Source: a virus. Taken from it: a DNA stretch of 34,453 nucleotides. The stretch's first letter is position 1, and each line of letters starts with the position of its first letter. The stretch spans positions 1 through 34,453 of the IMG/VR virus record IMGVR_UViG_3300021373_000217. One strand, 5' to 3'. The notes beneath the pieces were generated by a model. That model had not been told where the DNA came from, did not search any database, and saw only the letters and a list, made by a program, of their open reading frames with translations. The position numbers were made by a program, and so were the translations under genes. Below, one piece after another: positions 22,551 through 29,959 of this stretch.

Positions 22551-24536
22551 TCAAGCATTGCGTGAAACAACCATTGCGGATGCCCAAACCTTATCAATTA
22601 TGACCCAGCCGTCATGTTGCTTTTCGATCATATTTGCCAAAAGCAACGCCCCGATAAGTTTATTATCGTATGACGGATTGAGCATATTTTTGATAGTTCG
22701 ATCGGCCATATCGTCGCTTTCAAGTTTGCGGATCAATGCCGCACGGGTCAGATATGGTTGGCCGTCAATATCCTCCGCGCCGGATGTCCACCAAGCATTC
22801 TCAAACAGCTTTTGATGTTTGACGATTGGGCTGTCTTTCTTTGCTTTGACAGGCTCTTGTCCGGCCACTAATACCGCGCTGGTCACTTGGTCTCCGTCCT
22901 CATCCATCCAGCCAGTAATAGGCACCGACTGCAACTCAGCAAATACCGGCACAGCTTCCTCGGCATCCTTGGATTTACGCTGTACGATCTCAATCGTATC
23001 GCCGGGGATAACCGATATTTCAATATCCAACGCCCCGCGCCATGCGCTACTGCCCCGCGCACGGTGCTGTGCCTCGTTTGATACGCCGGTATGATGTACC
23101 AATACCACGCTGCAACCGAACTCATGTATCAGCGCCCCACAGGCATCCAGCATCGATTTAGCATCCTGTGCGCTGTTTTCGTCGCCATCCAGAAACCTGT
23201 GCAGCGTATCAACCACGATGATTTCCGGCACACTAGGCAGCGACCGAATGGCATCCACCGTTTTCTGGTAGCCCTGCGGGGTGTTTAAATCCAGACCATG
23301 CCGTGAAAGCCACATATCCAGCCCGCTGACGGCCTTGTGCTGCTTCCATGCGGCTACCCTACCCCGAAGGCCGTGATGGCCCTCACCGGCCAGATATACC
23401 ACCGTACCGTGGCGAACCTTATTTCCGAACCATTCGCTGACCGCGCCCTTGCTGGCAACCGATAGCACCATATCCAGCACCATAAAGGTCTTGCCACCGC
23501 CAGAGGGGCCGTGAACCATTATGAGTGCTTGACTTTGCAGCCATCGCTTGATTTGCCAGCGGATCGGGTCCGGCTGTTCCGAAAAACTATCGGCAGGGAC
23601 CAGCCAATCGTCTGCGGGCGGAAAGAGCAACCCGGCCAGATCACCGCCTGATTGATGATAATCGTTCGCATCGCCTTCGATCGGCGGCATTACAATGCGC
23701 CCGCCGTGCTTGGCGCTTGCTTCGTCAGCCTTGTTACGGCCAACACCGGATGCGTCATTGTCTGCCACTATTACGATTTCCTGCGTCTGGCCGTGTATAT
23801 CGCGCAACTGGCCGACTATTTCCGGCAGGTTATTCGCGCTGTAGGCAATAACGCAAGGCCGACCAGATATCTCGTGGATAGTCGCGGCTGTAGCGTATCC
23901 CTCGGCTACAAATATCGGCCCCGGCGTTACCTCGCCCAGCGTCCATGAGCAGGATTTGGTTGTGCCGCCGGGATGGTAACGCTTTTCATCGTCGGAGATA
24001 TATTGCAGGGAAGCCAGATCGCCGTCTGCGGCGTACAACGGCACAATTAGCCGACCGTCGCCGGTTAGCCGTGCGCCGTGAGGATTGATGCCCTTGCGCT
24101 TTAGATAGGGATGATCGGGGCTTGCAGCGATTGCATCACGCCAGATTGTCTCGACAGTGCTGGCTGCAACTTCCGCCTTGCGCTGCCGTGCAAGATCGCG
24201 TTCTGCCTTGGCTTCCGATTGCCGCCGTAAAATTGCCATATTTTCAGCGGGTGACAGATCGCGGCCAATTTCGGCCTTAAACACCGCATCGATCTGATCG
24301 CGCCAGCACCCAAAACGACCGGCCACCGGCTCATCTGGAAACGCAATATACCAGCCTGAATCGTCGCGCTTGCGGCCTTTGGTACTAAAGCGGTGAAGCT
24401 GGCCGTCTATTTTGATATCACGCGGCGGTTCAATCCCAGCGGATCGCATGGCGTCAGCCAGTTGCAACTCAGGTGGATCAACTTGTTTGCTGGACGGGAC
24501 AAACGGCCCGCCGAATATGTCTTTGATGTCAGCCAT
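22551..24536 (-). CDS. Primase-helicase: TOPRIM domain fused to RepA/RecA-like ATPase (661 aa)
   Basis: The N-terminal half is a TraC/plasmid-type primase region with a TOPRIM core: E212 in IFVAEGYATA and D259/D261 in IVIVADNDASG. The C-terminal half is a RepA-type hexameric helicase/ATPase: Walker A GPSGGGKT (343-350), Walker B EIIVVDTLHR (D443), and VVLVHHTG (H481-H482), followed by an RARGSSAWRG motif. The last 70 residues look like a winged helix (LTRAALIRKLESDDMADRTIKNML). Together these would unwind and prime the phage origin. No zinc finger is evident at the N-terminus, unlike T7 gp4. GAGGAA precedes the ATG. It is the only replication initiator-like gene here, and no polymerase accompanies it. 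Confidence 0.9.
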   Translation of the reverse strand: MADIKDIFGGPFVPSSKQVDPPELQLADAMRSAGIEPPRDIKIDGQLHRFSTKGRKRDDSGWYIAFPDEPVAGRFGCWRDQIDAVFKAEIGRDLSPAENMAILRRQSEAKAERDLARQRKAEVAASTVETIWRDAIAASPDHPYLKRKGINPHGARLTGDGRLIVPLYAADGDLASLQYISDDEKRYHPGGTTKSCSWTLGEVTPGPIFVAEGYATAATIHEISGRPCVIAYSANNLPEIVGQLRDIHGQTQEIVIVADNDASGVGRNKADEASAKHGGRIVMPPIEGDANDYHQSGGDLAGLLFPPADDWLVPADSFSEQPDPIRWQIKRWLQSQALIMVHGPSGGGKTFMVLDMVLSVASKGAVSEWFGNKVRHGTVVYLAGEGHHGLRGRVAAWKQHKAVSGLDMWLSRHGLDLNTPQGYQKTVDAIRSLPSVPEIIVVDTLHRFLDGDENSAQDAKSMLDACGALIHEFGCSVVLVHHTGVSNEAQHRARGSSAWRGALDIEISVIPGDTIEIVQRKSKDAEEAVPVFAELQSVPITGWMDEDGDQVTSAVLVAGQEPVKAKKDSPIVKHQKLFENAWWTSGAEDIDGQPYLTRAALIRKLESDDMADRTIKNMLNPSYDNKLIGALLLANMIEKQHDGWVIIDKVWASAMVVSRNA

Positions 24537-24798
24537 TTCCTCGCTCCAGTATATTTCTCACCAACCTAGCGTAGCCCTCAATATCAAGCCAGTGGTCAAT
24601 GTTGTCGGGGTCGCCGGAAACAATCCGCGCCATTTTGCTCGCCATCATGTCGAGGCTTTCGCGCTGGGCATATGACAAACTGCCGGTATCACAAACATCT
24701 CTCAGCGCCATTTTTATAAGCTGCGAAATTTTGGCAACGTCGCGGTAGTCACCATATTGTTCCTCGCGCTGGTCAAGGGTGTCCATCACATCGCTCAC
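24529..24798 (-). CDS. DUF6378-like small phage protein (89 aa)
   Basis: The signature LDQREEQYGDYRDVAKISQLIK, then QRESLDMMASKMARIVSGDPDNIDHWLDIEGYARL, matches a helical family common in phages (DUF6378, by recollection). The function is not established; its all-helical shape has been likened to nucleotide-processing or regulatory proteins, which I cannot test. The start is GTG at 24796-24798, overlapping the Cro-like stop as GTGA. Its end overlaps the primase start by 8 bp, so the three genes form one coupled operon. Confidence 0.8.
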   Translation of the reverse strand: MSDVMDTLDQREEQYGDYRDVAKISQLIKMALRDVCDTGSLSYAQRESLDMMASKMARIVSGDPDNIDHWLDIEGYARLVRNILERGNG

Positions 24799-24956
24799 GA
24801 CGCCTTCAACTCCCCATCGCTCAAGCGTTCAATCTCAAACTGCCGCAGTTTAGGCGGATGGTCGCCCCAGCGATATGTACCGTGCAGTCCAATGCCGAGC
24901 GCCTCGGCCATTTTCTTGCGGTCGCCAAAGTAGGCAATAGCTTCTTCCGTTGTCAT
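24795..24956 (-). CDS. Cro-like transcriptional repressor (53 aa)
   Basis: The ATG at 24954-24956 has AGGAG nine bases upstream and gives a 53-residue protein that starts MTTEEAIAYFGDRKKMAEAL and continues with GIGLHGTYRWGDHPPKLRQFE and IERLSDGELKAS. The layout is that of phage Cro-family proteins: a helix, a GDRKKMAEALGI HTH first helix, a recognition helix ending in the YRWGD segment, and the LRxFxIERL dimerisation end. It is the first gene of the minus-strand replication operon and faces the plus-strand early operon across a 114-bp divergent region, the classical position of a Cro switch. No CI-type partner or integrase is present in the window. Confidence 0.82.
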   Translation of the reverse strand: MTTEEAIAYFGDRKKMAEALGIGLHGTYRWGDHPPKLRQFEIERLSDGELKAS

Positions 24957-24984
24957 TTTTTTTGCTCCTGTGTGAAATTAACTG

Positions 24985-25013
24985 TTTACACCATAATACA
25001 ATCTGTGTTTATA
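24985..25013 (+). promoter_or_regulatory. Plus-strand early promoter (TGTTTACA class), divergent region with cro
   Basis: TTTACA at 24985-24990, 17 bases, then TTTATA at 25008-25013; TATATG two bases further on is an alternative -10. The flanking ACTGTTTACA matches the element at 19950 base for base over ten positions. It drives the operon that begins at 25071. Confidence 0.6.
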
Positions 25014-25019
25014 TGTAAA
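24993..25019 (-). promoter_or_regulatory. Candidate minus promoter for the cro operon
   Basis: The minus strand has TTTACA (complement of 25014-25019), 15 bases, then TATTAT (complement of 24993-24998). The spacer is short. The same TTTACA/TGTAAA pair forms an inverted repeat with the plus-strand -35, so one regulator could cover both promoters. Confidence 0.35.
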
Positions 25020-25024
25020 TACAA

Positions 25025-25053
25025 AATCGCAACCGGATAACCCAACCGCGATT
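25025..25053 (+). ncRNA. Structured 5' leader, copy 1 (stem-loop with AACCGGATAACCCAACC loop)
   Basis: The RNA can form a perfect 6-bp stem, AATCGC with GCGATT, around the 17-base loop AACCGGATAACCCAACC. The same loop, with three changes, lies in a second leader at 29960, while the stem sequences differ but still pair. It ends 17 bases before the start codon at 25071, next to the AGGAG ribosome site. Confidence 0.6.
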
Positions 25054-25070
25054 AAGCAGGAGAAAAAGAC

Positions 25071-25373
25071 ATGAACGACCTTGATGTAATGTACGACGAC
25101 CAAGGCATTGTAGAAGCCGCCCTTTCAATCGCCCGCACGGTTCGCGACGAAGTACCGGCAGGACGCTGGACCCGCTCCGCAGTGCTTCCCGGCATCGGCG
25201 TTACCATCAGCGCGATGGCAAGCCGCATCAGCCATACCGCAGCGGCGGCAGAACTTAAATCATTTGGCGATTACGTTGGCGAGACTTTCGACAACGACGA
25301 TCTGGACGGCCTGATTCAGGATTTTCTGGTCTGCGCTCAAACGCTGGTCGAAGACGACCGTTACTTTAACTAA
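25071..25373 (+). CDS. First early protein of the plus operon, unknown function (100 aa)
   Basis: Acidic helical protein beginning MNDLDVMYDDQGIVEAALS and containing a GIGVTISAMASRISHTAAAAEL segment. No family is recognised. It is preceded by the structured leader and an AGGAGA ribosome site, and is first in the recombination operon, immediately after the Cro-facing promoter, so it is likely to be among the first proteins made. Early first-position small acidic proteins often target host functions, but nothing in the sequence shows that here. Confidence 0.7.
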   Translation: MNDLDVMYDDQGIVEAALSIARTVRDEVPAGRWTRSAVLPGIGVTISAMASRISHTAAAAELKSFGDYVGETFDNDDLDGLIQDFLVCAQTLVEDDRYFN

Positions 25374-25391
25374 ACCCACAGGAGATAAAAA

Positions 25392-26063
25392 ATGGCTATC
25401 AATCTACAAAACACGAACACCGTATCGGCCAGCAGCATCAAGCTGCTAGTCTACGGCCAAGCGGGCGCAGGTAAAACCTCGCTCATTCCGACCATGCCGA
25501 AGCCGGTCATCTTATCGGCGGAGGGCGGGCTGCTTTCTATCGCCGGGTCCGACATCCCGTTTATCGCAGTCAACAGCATGGACGAACTGCGCGAGGCATA
25601 TACATGGCTGGCTGGTTCCGACGAGGCCAGAGCATACGACAGCGTGGCGCTGGATAGCATCAGCGAGATTGCGGAAGTCTGCCTTGGACATGAAAAGGCC
25701 AAAGCCAAAGACCCGCGTCAGGCTTATGGCGAAATGCAGACGACTATGGCGGAAGCCATCCGATCATTCCGCGATTTGCCAAAGCACGTCCTGATGACGG
25801 CCAAGCTGGAAAAGTCACAGGATGAAATGGGACGGATGCTTTACAGCCCATCGATGCCGGGTAATAAAACCGGCCAATCGCTGCCGTACTTCTTTGATCT
25901 GATGCTGGCCCTGCGGGTTGAGAAAGACGCCGAAGGCGTATCGCAGCGCGGCCTGATGTGTGACAGCGATGGCCTTTGGCAAGCCAAGGATCGCAGCGGC
26001 AAGCTGGATCAATGGGAAAACGCAGACCTCGGCGCAATCATTGCCAAACTTGGAGCAAAATAA
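25392..26063 (+). CDS. RecA-like ATPase, Sak4/AAA_24 type (223 aa)
   Basis: Walker A is GQAGAGKTS (residues 22-30) and Walker B is YDSVALDSI (D88 as the likely acid). The opening KLLVYGQAGAGKT and the following PKPVILSAEGGLLSI are typical of the phage Sak4-like AAA_24 group, which acts with a single-strand binding protein in annealing or strand exchange. The length agrees with the family (about 220-250 aa). It is followed by a small linker gene, then the DUF669 protein and nuclease, the usual grouping. AGGAG lies eight bases ahead of the ATG. Confidence 0.88.
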   Translation: MAINLQNTNTVSASSIKLLVYGQAGAGKTSLIPTMPKPVILSAEGGLLSIAGSDIPFIAVNSMDELREAYTWLAGSDEARAYDSVALDSISEIAEVCLGHEKAKAKDPRQAYGEMQTTMAEAIRSFRDLPKHVLMTAKLEKSQDEMGRMLYSPSMPGNKTGQSLPYFFDLMLALRVEKDAEGVSQRGLMCDSDGLWQAKDRSGKLDQWENADLGAIIAKLGAK

Positions 26064-26446
26064 TGTCCCTTGAAAATCTCAGCCAGAACTGGCTTGACGC
26101 AAAGCAAGCCGAAAAGGTCGCAACCGAACGTCGGCGCGAACTGGAAGACAAACTGCTTTCCTTGATCGGCGTTGCCGAAAACATGGAGGGTACTGAAAAT
26201 GTTGAAACGGACGGAGGATATAAAATCAAAATCACTGGACGCATGACCCGCAAAGTCAACGGCGAACGCATCCAAGAAATTGCAGCGGAGGAGGGGTTAA
26301 CAGATCATTTGCAGAGCCTGTTCCGTTGGAAGCCGGAGATCAATATGTCCGCGTGGAAAAGTGCAGACAAAGCGATCACCGGGCCGCTACTCGGCGGCAT
26401 TACCACCCAGCCCGGACGGGCTTCATTCACCATTACAAAAGGATAA
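26063..26446 (+). CDS. Small conserved protein between Sak4-like and DUF669 genes (127 aa)
   Basis: The start ATG at 26063 overlaps the ATPase stop as TAATG; a longer open frame exists upstream only inside the ATPase gene. The N-terminal half is a charged helix (WLDAKQAEKVATERRRELEDKL), then strands, and the ending QSLFRWKPEINMSAWKSADKAI is a pattern I associate with short phage proteins found at this spot. It may assist the ATPase and the single-strand binding protein, which is inference from its constant place in such operons. Confidence 0.75.
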   Translation: MSLENLSQNWLDAKQAEKVATERRRELEDKLLSLIGVAENMEGTENVETDGGYKIKITGRMTRKVNGERIQEIAAEEGLTDHLQSLFRWKPEINMSAWKSADKAITGPLLGGITTQPGRASFTITKG

Positions 26447-26450
26447 TCTA

Positions 26451-26936
26451 ATGGCTTTTCTCGACGAGACTTTTGACATTGCTGAAATGCCGGTTACGGA
26501 GCAGCGCAGCTTCGACCCGGTGCCAGCAGGATGGTATACCGCAGCAATTGCGGGTGCCGAACTTAAAACCACCAAGGCCGGAACTGGCAACTACATTGCA
26601 GTACGGTTTGATATAACCGGGCCGGAGCATCAGGGGCGTGTGGTTTTTACCAACCTGAACACCCGCAACCCAAACCCGAAAGCGGAGGAAATCGGGCGGG
26701 CGCAGCTTGGTGACATCATGCGGGCAACTGGCGTTGCAAAGCTGGAAGACACTGACCAGCTACTTGGCGGCAATTTGTCAATCAAGGTCACGGTCAAAAA
26801 CGACCCGACCTATGGCCCCGGCAACGAGGTCAAAGGCTTTAAGGCCGTTGACGGCTCCGCACCGCCAATAGCTGCCGCACCCGCTGCGGCTGCACCGGCA
26901 GCACCATCCGCAGCCCCGCCTTGGGCAGCTAAATAG
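26451..26936 (+). CDS. DUF669 family protein, probable ssDNA-binding partner of Sak4-like ATPase (161 aa)
   Basis: The sequence has the DUF669 pattern: opening FDIAEMP, then FDPVPAGWYTAAIAGAELKTTKAGTGNYIAVRFDITGPEH, GRVVFTNLNTRNPNPKAEEIGRAQL and NLSIKVTVKNDPTYGPGNEVKGF. Phages often encode DUF669 proteins next to recombination ATPases, and a single-strand DNA binding role is likely. The C-terminus is a long Pro/Ala tail (about 140-161) ending in WAAK, not the acidic tip usual in host SSB. The ATG at 26451 follows the previous stop by four bases. Confidence 0.85.
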   Translation: MAFLDETFDIAEMPVTEQRSFDPVPAGWYTAAIAGAELKTTKAGTGNYIAVRFDITGPEHQGRVVFTNLNTRNPNPKAEEIGRAQLGDIMRATGVAKLEDTDQLLGGNLSIKVTVKNDPTYGPGNEVKGFKAVDGSAPPIAAAPAAAAPAAPSAAPPWAAK

Positions 26937-26943
26937 CAAGGAA

Positions 26944-26968
26944 GGCCGGGGGCTAATAACCCTCGGCC
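26944..26968 (+). promoter_or_regulatory. Hairpin between ribosome site and start of the Cas4-like gene
   Basis: A 9-bp stem with one G-T pair (GGCCGGGGG with CCCTCGGCC) and a 7-base CTAATAA loop. The only Shine-Dalgarno-like sequence, AAGGAAG (26938-26944), lies just before the stem and more than 30 bases from the ATG. When the stem forms, this site comes within about eight bases of the start. TTTT follows, so a weak terminator is the alternative. Confidence 0.55.
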
Positions 26969-26976
26969 ACTTTTAC

Positions 26977-28020
26977 ATGACAGCAATACCACCACCCATT
27001 CACAGCATCGCCAATCTGATTGACGAACACCACGCCAGCCAGCCGGACGAACCGCGTCTGCATCTGGGCGGCTCTATGCTGGGCCATCCCTGCGAACGCT
27101 GGCTCTGGCTGTCGTTTCGCTGGGCAGTGCGCGAGAAGTTCCCCGGTCGCATCCGACGCCTGTTCCGGCGCGGTAACAATGAGGAAGACATCATTACGGA
27201 CGATCTCAAAGCCATCGGCATTGATATCAACAGCACAGGCGATCAGCAGCGTTTTATTAAATTTGGATCGCACGTTGGCGGATCGGTTGACGGCATCATT
27301 GAGTCCGGCGTTCCCGGTGCTGAGAAAACCCGCCATATTGCGGAGTACAAAACCCACGCCAAAAAGTCTTTTGAAGATTTGGAAAAGAAGGGTGTGCAAG
27401 CATCCAAGCCAATGCACTGGGCGCAGATGCAAATCTATATGCTCGGCACTAAGATCGAACGTGCGCTGTACGTTGCCGTCTGCAAAAACGATGACCGCCT
27501 TTATACTGAGCGAGTGAAATATGATGCAGAAGCCGCCAAAAACTTACTAGATCGCGGACGACGCATTGCCACGACCGAACGCATCCCTGCGCCGATATCA
27601 ACAGATGCAAGTTGGTATCAATGCAAGTTCTGTCCGGCGCATAGCTTCTGCCATAAGGAGCAACTAACCCAGCACGTTAATTGCCGCACTTGCGCTCAGT
27701 CTACGCCGGAGGGTGATGGCACATGGTCGTGCGCCAGATGGGAAAGCAAGAACATTCCCGGCGATTTTCAGAAGACCGGCTGCGATAGCCATGTGCTGCA
27801 CCCTGATCTGGTGCCGTGGCCTGTAAAGGACAGCAACACGCCGCACGAAGCCGTGTATGAGATTAACGGCAAGGATATCCGCAACGGTGAAGGCGATGCT
27901 TATGTTTACAGCAGCAAGGAATTGATTGCTGGTGGCAAGGCTTGCGCTGATGACGGTGTGCAGCAGGTGCGGGAAGCCTTTCCCGGTGCGGAAGTTGTCG
28001 AGGTGCGGGATGCTTCGTGA
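26977..28020 (+). CDS. Cas4-like PD-(D/E)XK nuclease with Fe-S cluster cysteines (347 aa)
   Basis: The nuclease core is visible: D105 in GGSVDGII, then E123 and K125 in IAEYKTHAK, and an AQMQIYM motif with Q150/Q152. Fe-S ligands of the Cas4/AddB type are also visible: C39 in LGHPCERWLW, and a Cx2Cx5C set at C216, C219 and C225 (CKFCPAHSFC). A second cysteine set follows (C236, C239, C252, C269), which could bind another metal. This family trims DNA ends in exonuclease or recombination pathways. No CRISPR array is present, so the role is phage recombination or repair. It overlaps the helicase gene, and its start is adjacent to the hairpin described above. Confidence 0.88.
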   Translation: MTAIPPPIHSIANLIDEHHASQPDEPRLHLGGSMLGHPCERWLWLSFRWAVREKFPGRIRRLFRRGNNEEDIITDDLKAIGIDINSTGDQQRFIKFGSHVGGSVDGIIESGVPGAEKTRHIAEYKTHAKKSFEDLEKKGVQASKPMHWAQMQIYMLGTKIERALYVAVCKNDDRLYTERVKYDAEAAKNLLDRGRRIATTERIPAPISTDASWYQCKFCPAHSFCHKEQLTQHVNCRTCAQSTPEGDGTWSCARWESKNIPGDFQKTGCDSHVLHPDLVPWPVKDSNTPHEAVYEINGKDIRNGEGDAYVYSSKELIAGGKACADDGVQQVREAFPGAEVVEVRDAS

Positions 28021-29596
28021 TTACCAGCGCCGCACCATTGACCAGCTTTACAAGTGGTTTGCGGATGGTCGTAAAGGCCATCCGTGCATTGAACTGCCGA
28101 CCGGATCAGGCAAAAGCCATATCGTTGCTGCGCTCTGCAAAGAGGCAATTCAGACATGGCCGGAAACCCGCATCCTGATGCTGACGCACGTTAAAGAACT
28201 GATCGAACAGAACGCCGAGAAAATGCGCGATCATTGGCCGAACGCACCGCTGGGCATTTATTCGGCGGGTATGCGGCGGCGGGATATTGGCGAACCGATT
28301 ACGTTTGCCGGTATTCAATCAGTGCGGAATAAAGCCGACCAGATCGGCCACGTTGATTTGGTGCTGATTGATGAATGTCATCTAGTAAGCCACAAGCAGG
28401 AAGGCGGCTACCGCAAGCTGATTGACGACCTTACATTAATTAACCCGGCGCTGCGGGTGATCGGCCTGACAGCCACGCCGTACAGGCTAGGCCACGGCTA
28501 TATCACCGACGAGCCAGCGTTGTTTTCGGATATTATTGCGCCTGTCAGTATTGAAGAATTGATCTTTAAGAAACACCTCGCACCGCTGCGGTCCAAGCTG
28601 ACAAATCACAAGTTATCTGTTGATGGCGTACACAAGCGCGGCGGCGAATATATTGAAAGCGAACTGCAAGCCGCCGTGGATACAGACGATCACAATGCGG
28701 CAACGGTGGATGAGGTTATCAGCTTGGCCGGTGATCGCCGGTCGTGGCTGTTTTTTTGTGCCGGTGTAAAACACGCCTATAACGTAGCTGATATTTTGAA
28801 TGCTCGCGGCATTGTCGCCGCAACGATTACAGGCGAAACGCCAAAAGCAGAACGCGAGCGAATCATCGCCGGTTTTAAGTCTGGCGATATTCAGGCGCTG
28901 ACAAACGCAAACGTTTTGACAACCGGGTTCGATCATCCTGACCTTGACCTGATTGCTATGCTGCGGCCAACGCTATCCACCGGCTTGTATGTGCAGATGG
29001 CTGGGCGCGGAATGCGACCCAAGAACCACACCGACCATTGCCTTGTGCTGGACTTTGCTGGTGTCGTGCAAACGCACGGCCCTATCACAGCGGTCAATCC
29101 TAAAAAGCCTTCAGGCAAAGGCGAAGGCGAAGCGCCGGTCAAAGCCTGTGAAAATTGTTTTGAACTTAATCACATATCCGCAAAGGAATGTGTTGCTTGC
29201 GGCGAACCATTCCCAGCGCCAAAACCAACCAAGCAAAAATTGCACGACGACGACATCATGGGTTTGGACACAACCGAGATGAACGTGACTGAATGGCAGT
29301 GGCGTCGGCATATAAGCCGCGCCAGTGGCAAGGAGATGCTGATGGTGACGTATTATGGCGCACTGTCAGACAAGCCGGTAAACGAGTACCTGACGGTGAT
29401 GCACGACGGGTATGCCGGACAGAAGGCGCGGGTGTCGTTGGTCAAGATTGCCAGCAACGCGGGAGTACACGGCGTAACGCTTGATAACCAACTGGACGAT
29501 GTAGCATTTGATCTGAACAAAGCCACGCCGCCCGCATTGATAAAATTTCGGCAGGATGGCAAATTTTATCGCGTGACAGATCGGAGATGGGGATGA
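28010..29596 (+). CDS. Superfamily 2 DNA/RNA helicase (528 aa)
   Basis: Motifs in order: Q-like N-terminus LRDYQRRTIDQL, motif I ELPTGSGKSH (K35), motif II VLIDECHLVS (DECH at 121-124), motif III LTATP (163-167), and motif VI near YVQMAGRGMR. The C-terminal region (about 380-420) contains CENCFELNHISAKECVACGE, a likely zinc ribbon. I use the ATG at 28010, at the start of the conserved RDYQ region and overlapping the nuclease gene by 11 bases; a longer frame lies inside that gene. Next to the Cas4-like nuclease and Sak4 proteins it probably drives recombination or replication-fork processing. Confidence 0.9.
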   Translation: MLRDYQRRTIDQLYKWFADGRKGHPCIELPTGSGKSHIVAALCKEAIQTWPETRILMLTHVKELIEQNAEKMRDHWPNAPLGIYSAGMRRRDIGEPITFAGIQSVRNKADQIGHVDLVLIDECHLVSHKQEGGYRKLIDDLTLINPALRVIGLTATPYRLGHGYITDEPALFSDIIAPVSIEELIFKKHLAPLRSKLTNHKLSVDGVHKRGGEYIESELQAAVDTDDHNAATVDEVISLAGDRRSWLFFCAGVKHAYNVADILNARGIVAATITGETPKAERERIIAGFKSGDIQALTNANVLTTGFDHPDLDLIAMLRPTLSTGLYVQMAGRGMRPKNHTDHCLVLDFAGVVQTHGPITAVNPKKPSGKGEGEAPVKACENCFELNHISAKECVACGEPFPAPKPTKQKLHDDDIMGLDTTEMNVTEWQWRRHISRASGKEMLMVTYYGALSDKPVNEYLTVMHDGYAGQKARVSLVKIASNAGVHGVTLDNQLDDVAFDLNKATPPALIKFRQDGKFYRVTDRRWG

Positions 29597-29919
29597 AAAC
29601 CGAACACGAAGAACAGCGCGAATTTGTAAAATGGATTCGTCAGACATACCCCGGCGTTCGCATATTTGCCATCCCCAACGGCGGGCAGCGGAGCCGCACC
29701 ACAGGCGCGAAGCTGAAGGCGGAAGGCGTCAGCGCCGGGGTGCCTGATTTGTATATCCCTGCGTGGCGCTGCTGGGTTGAGATGAAGCGCGAGACGGGCG
29801 GCAAGATTTCGGCGGTGCAAAAAGATTGGCTGACATATTTGCAGAGCATTGGTGACAAGGTGATTGTCGGGCATGGCTGCAAAGACGCTCAAAATAAAAT
29901 TAAACTTTTGTGCAAATAG
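29593..29919 (+). CDS. VRR-NUC domain nuclease (108 aa)
   Basis: A complete small VRR-NUC nuclease: EHEEQREFVKWIRQTYPGV, then FAIPNGGQRS, GVPDLYIP (D52), the ExK motif in WVEMKRETGG (E63, K65), and Q76 in SAVQKDWL. This group cuts branched or structured DNA. I use the second ATG (29593) because GGAG lies six bases before it; an ATG at 29587 is the other candidate. Its start lies at the end of the helicase frame, so it belongs to the same operon. Length is normal for phage VRR-NUC proteins. Confidence 0.9.
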   Translation: MKTEHEEQREFVKWIRQTYPGVRIFAIPNGGQRSRTTGAKLKAEGVSAGVPDLYIPAWRCWVEMKRETGGKISAVQKDWLTYLQSIGDKVIVGHGCKDAQNKIKLLCK

Positions 29920-29922
29920 GTG

Positions 29923-29951
29923 TTTACATCATCGTTGGACTAATGTATAAA
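29923..29951 (+). promoter_or_regulatory. Plus-strand promoter for the small-gene cluster (TGTTTACA class)
   Basis: TTTACA at 29923-29928, a 17-base spacer and TATAAA at 29946-29951 give five of six matches at both boxes. The flanking GTGTTTACATCAT resembles the elements at 19950 and 24982. Transcription would start a few bases before the structured leader. Confidence 0.7.
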
Positions 29952-29959
29952 ATAGGGTA

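Noticed and set aside
20243-24956. Phage-plasmid or partition system, from the ParB-like and RepA-like proteins
   Set aside because: No ParA ATPase or centromere-like gene pair is seen. The ParB-like domain is the phage type associated with DNA modification genes, and the RepA-like part is fused to a phage-type primase.
26977-28020. CRISPR-associated Cas4
   Set aside because: No array or other cas gene is present. Its company (Sak4-like ATPase, DUF669, helicase, VRR-NUC) is that of a phage recombination operon.
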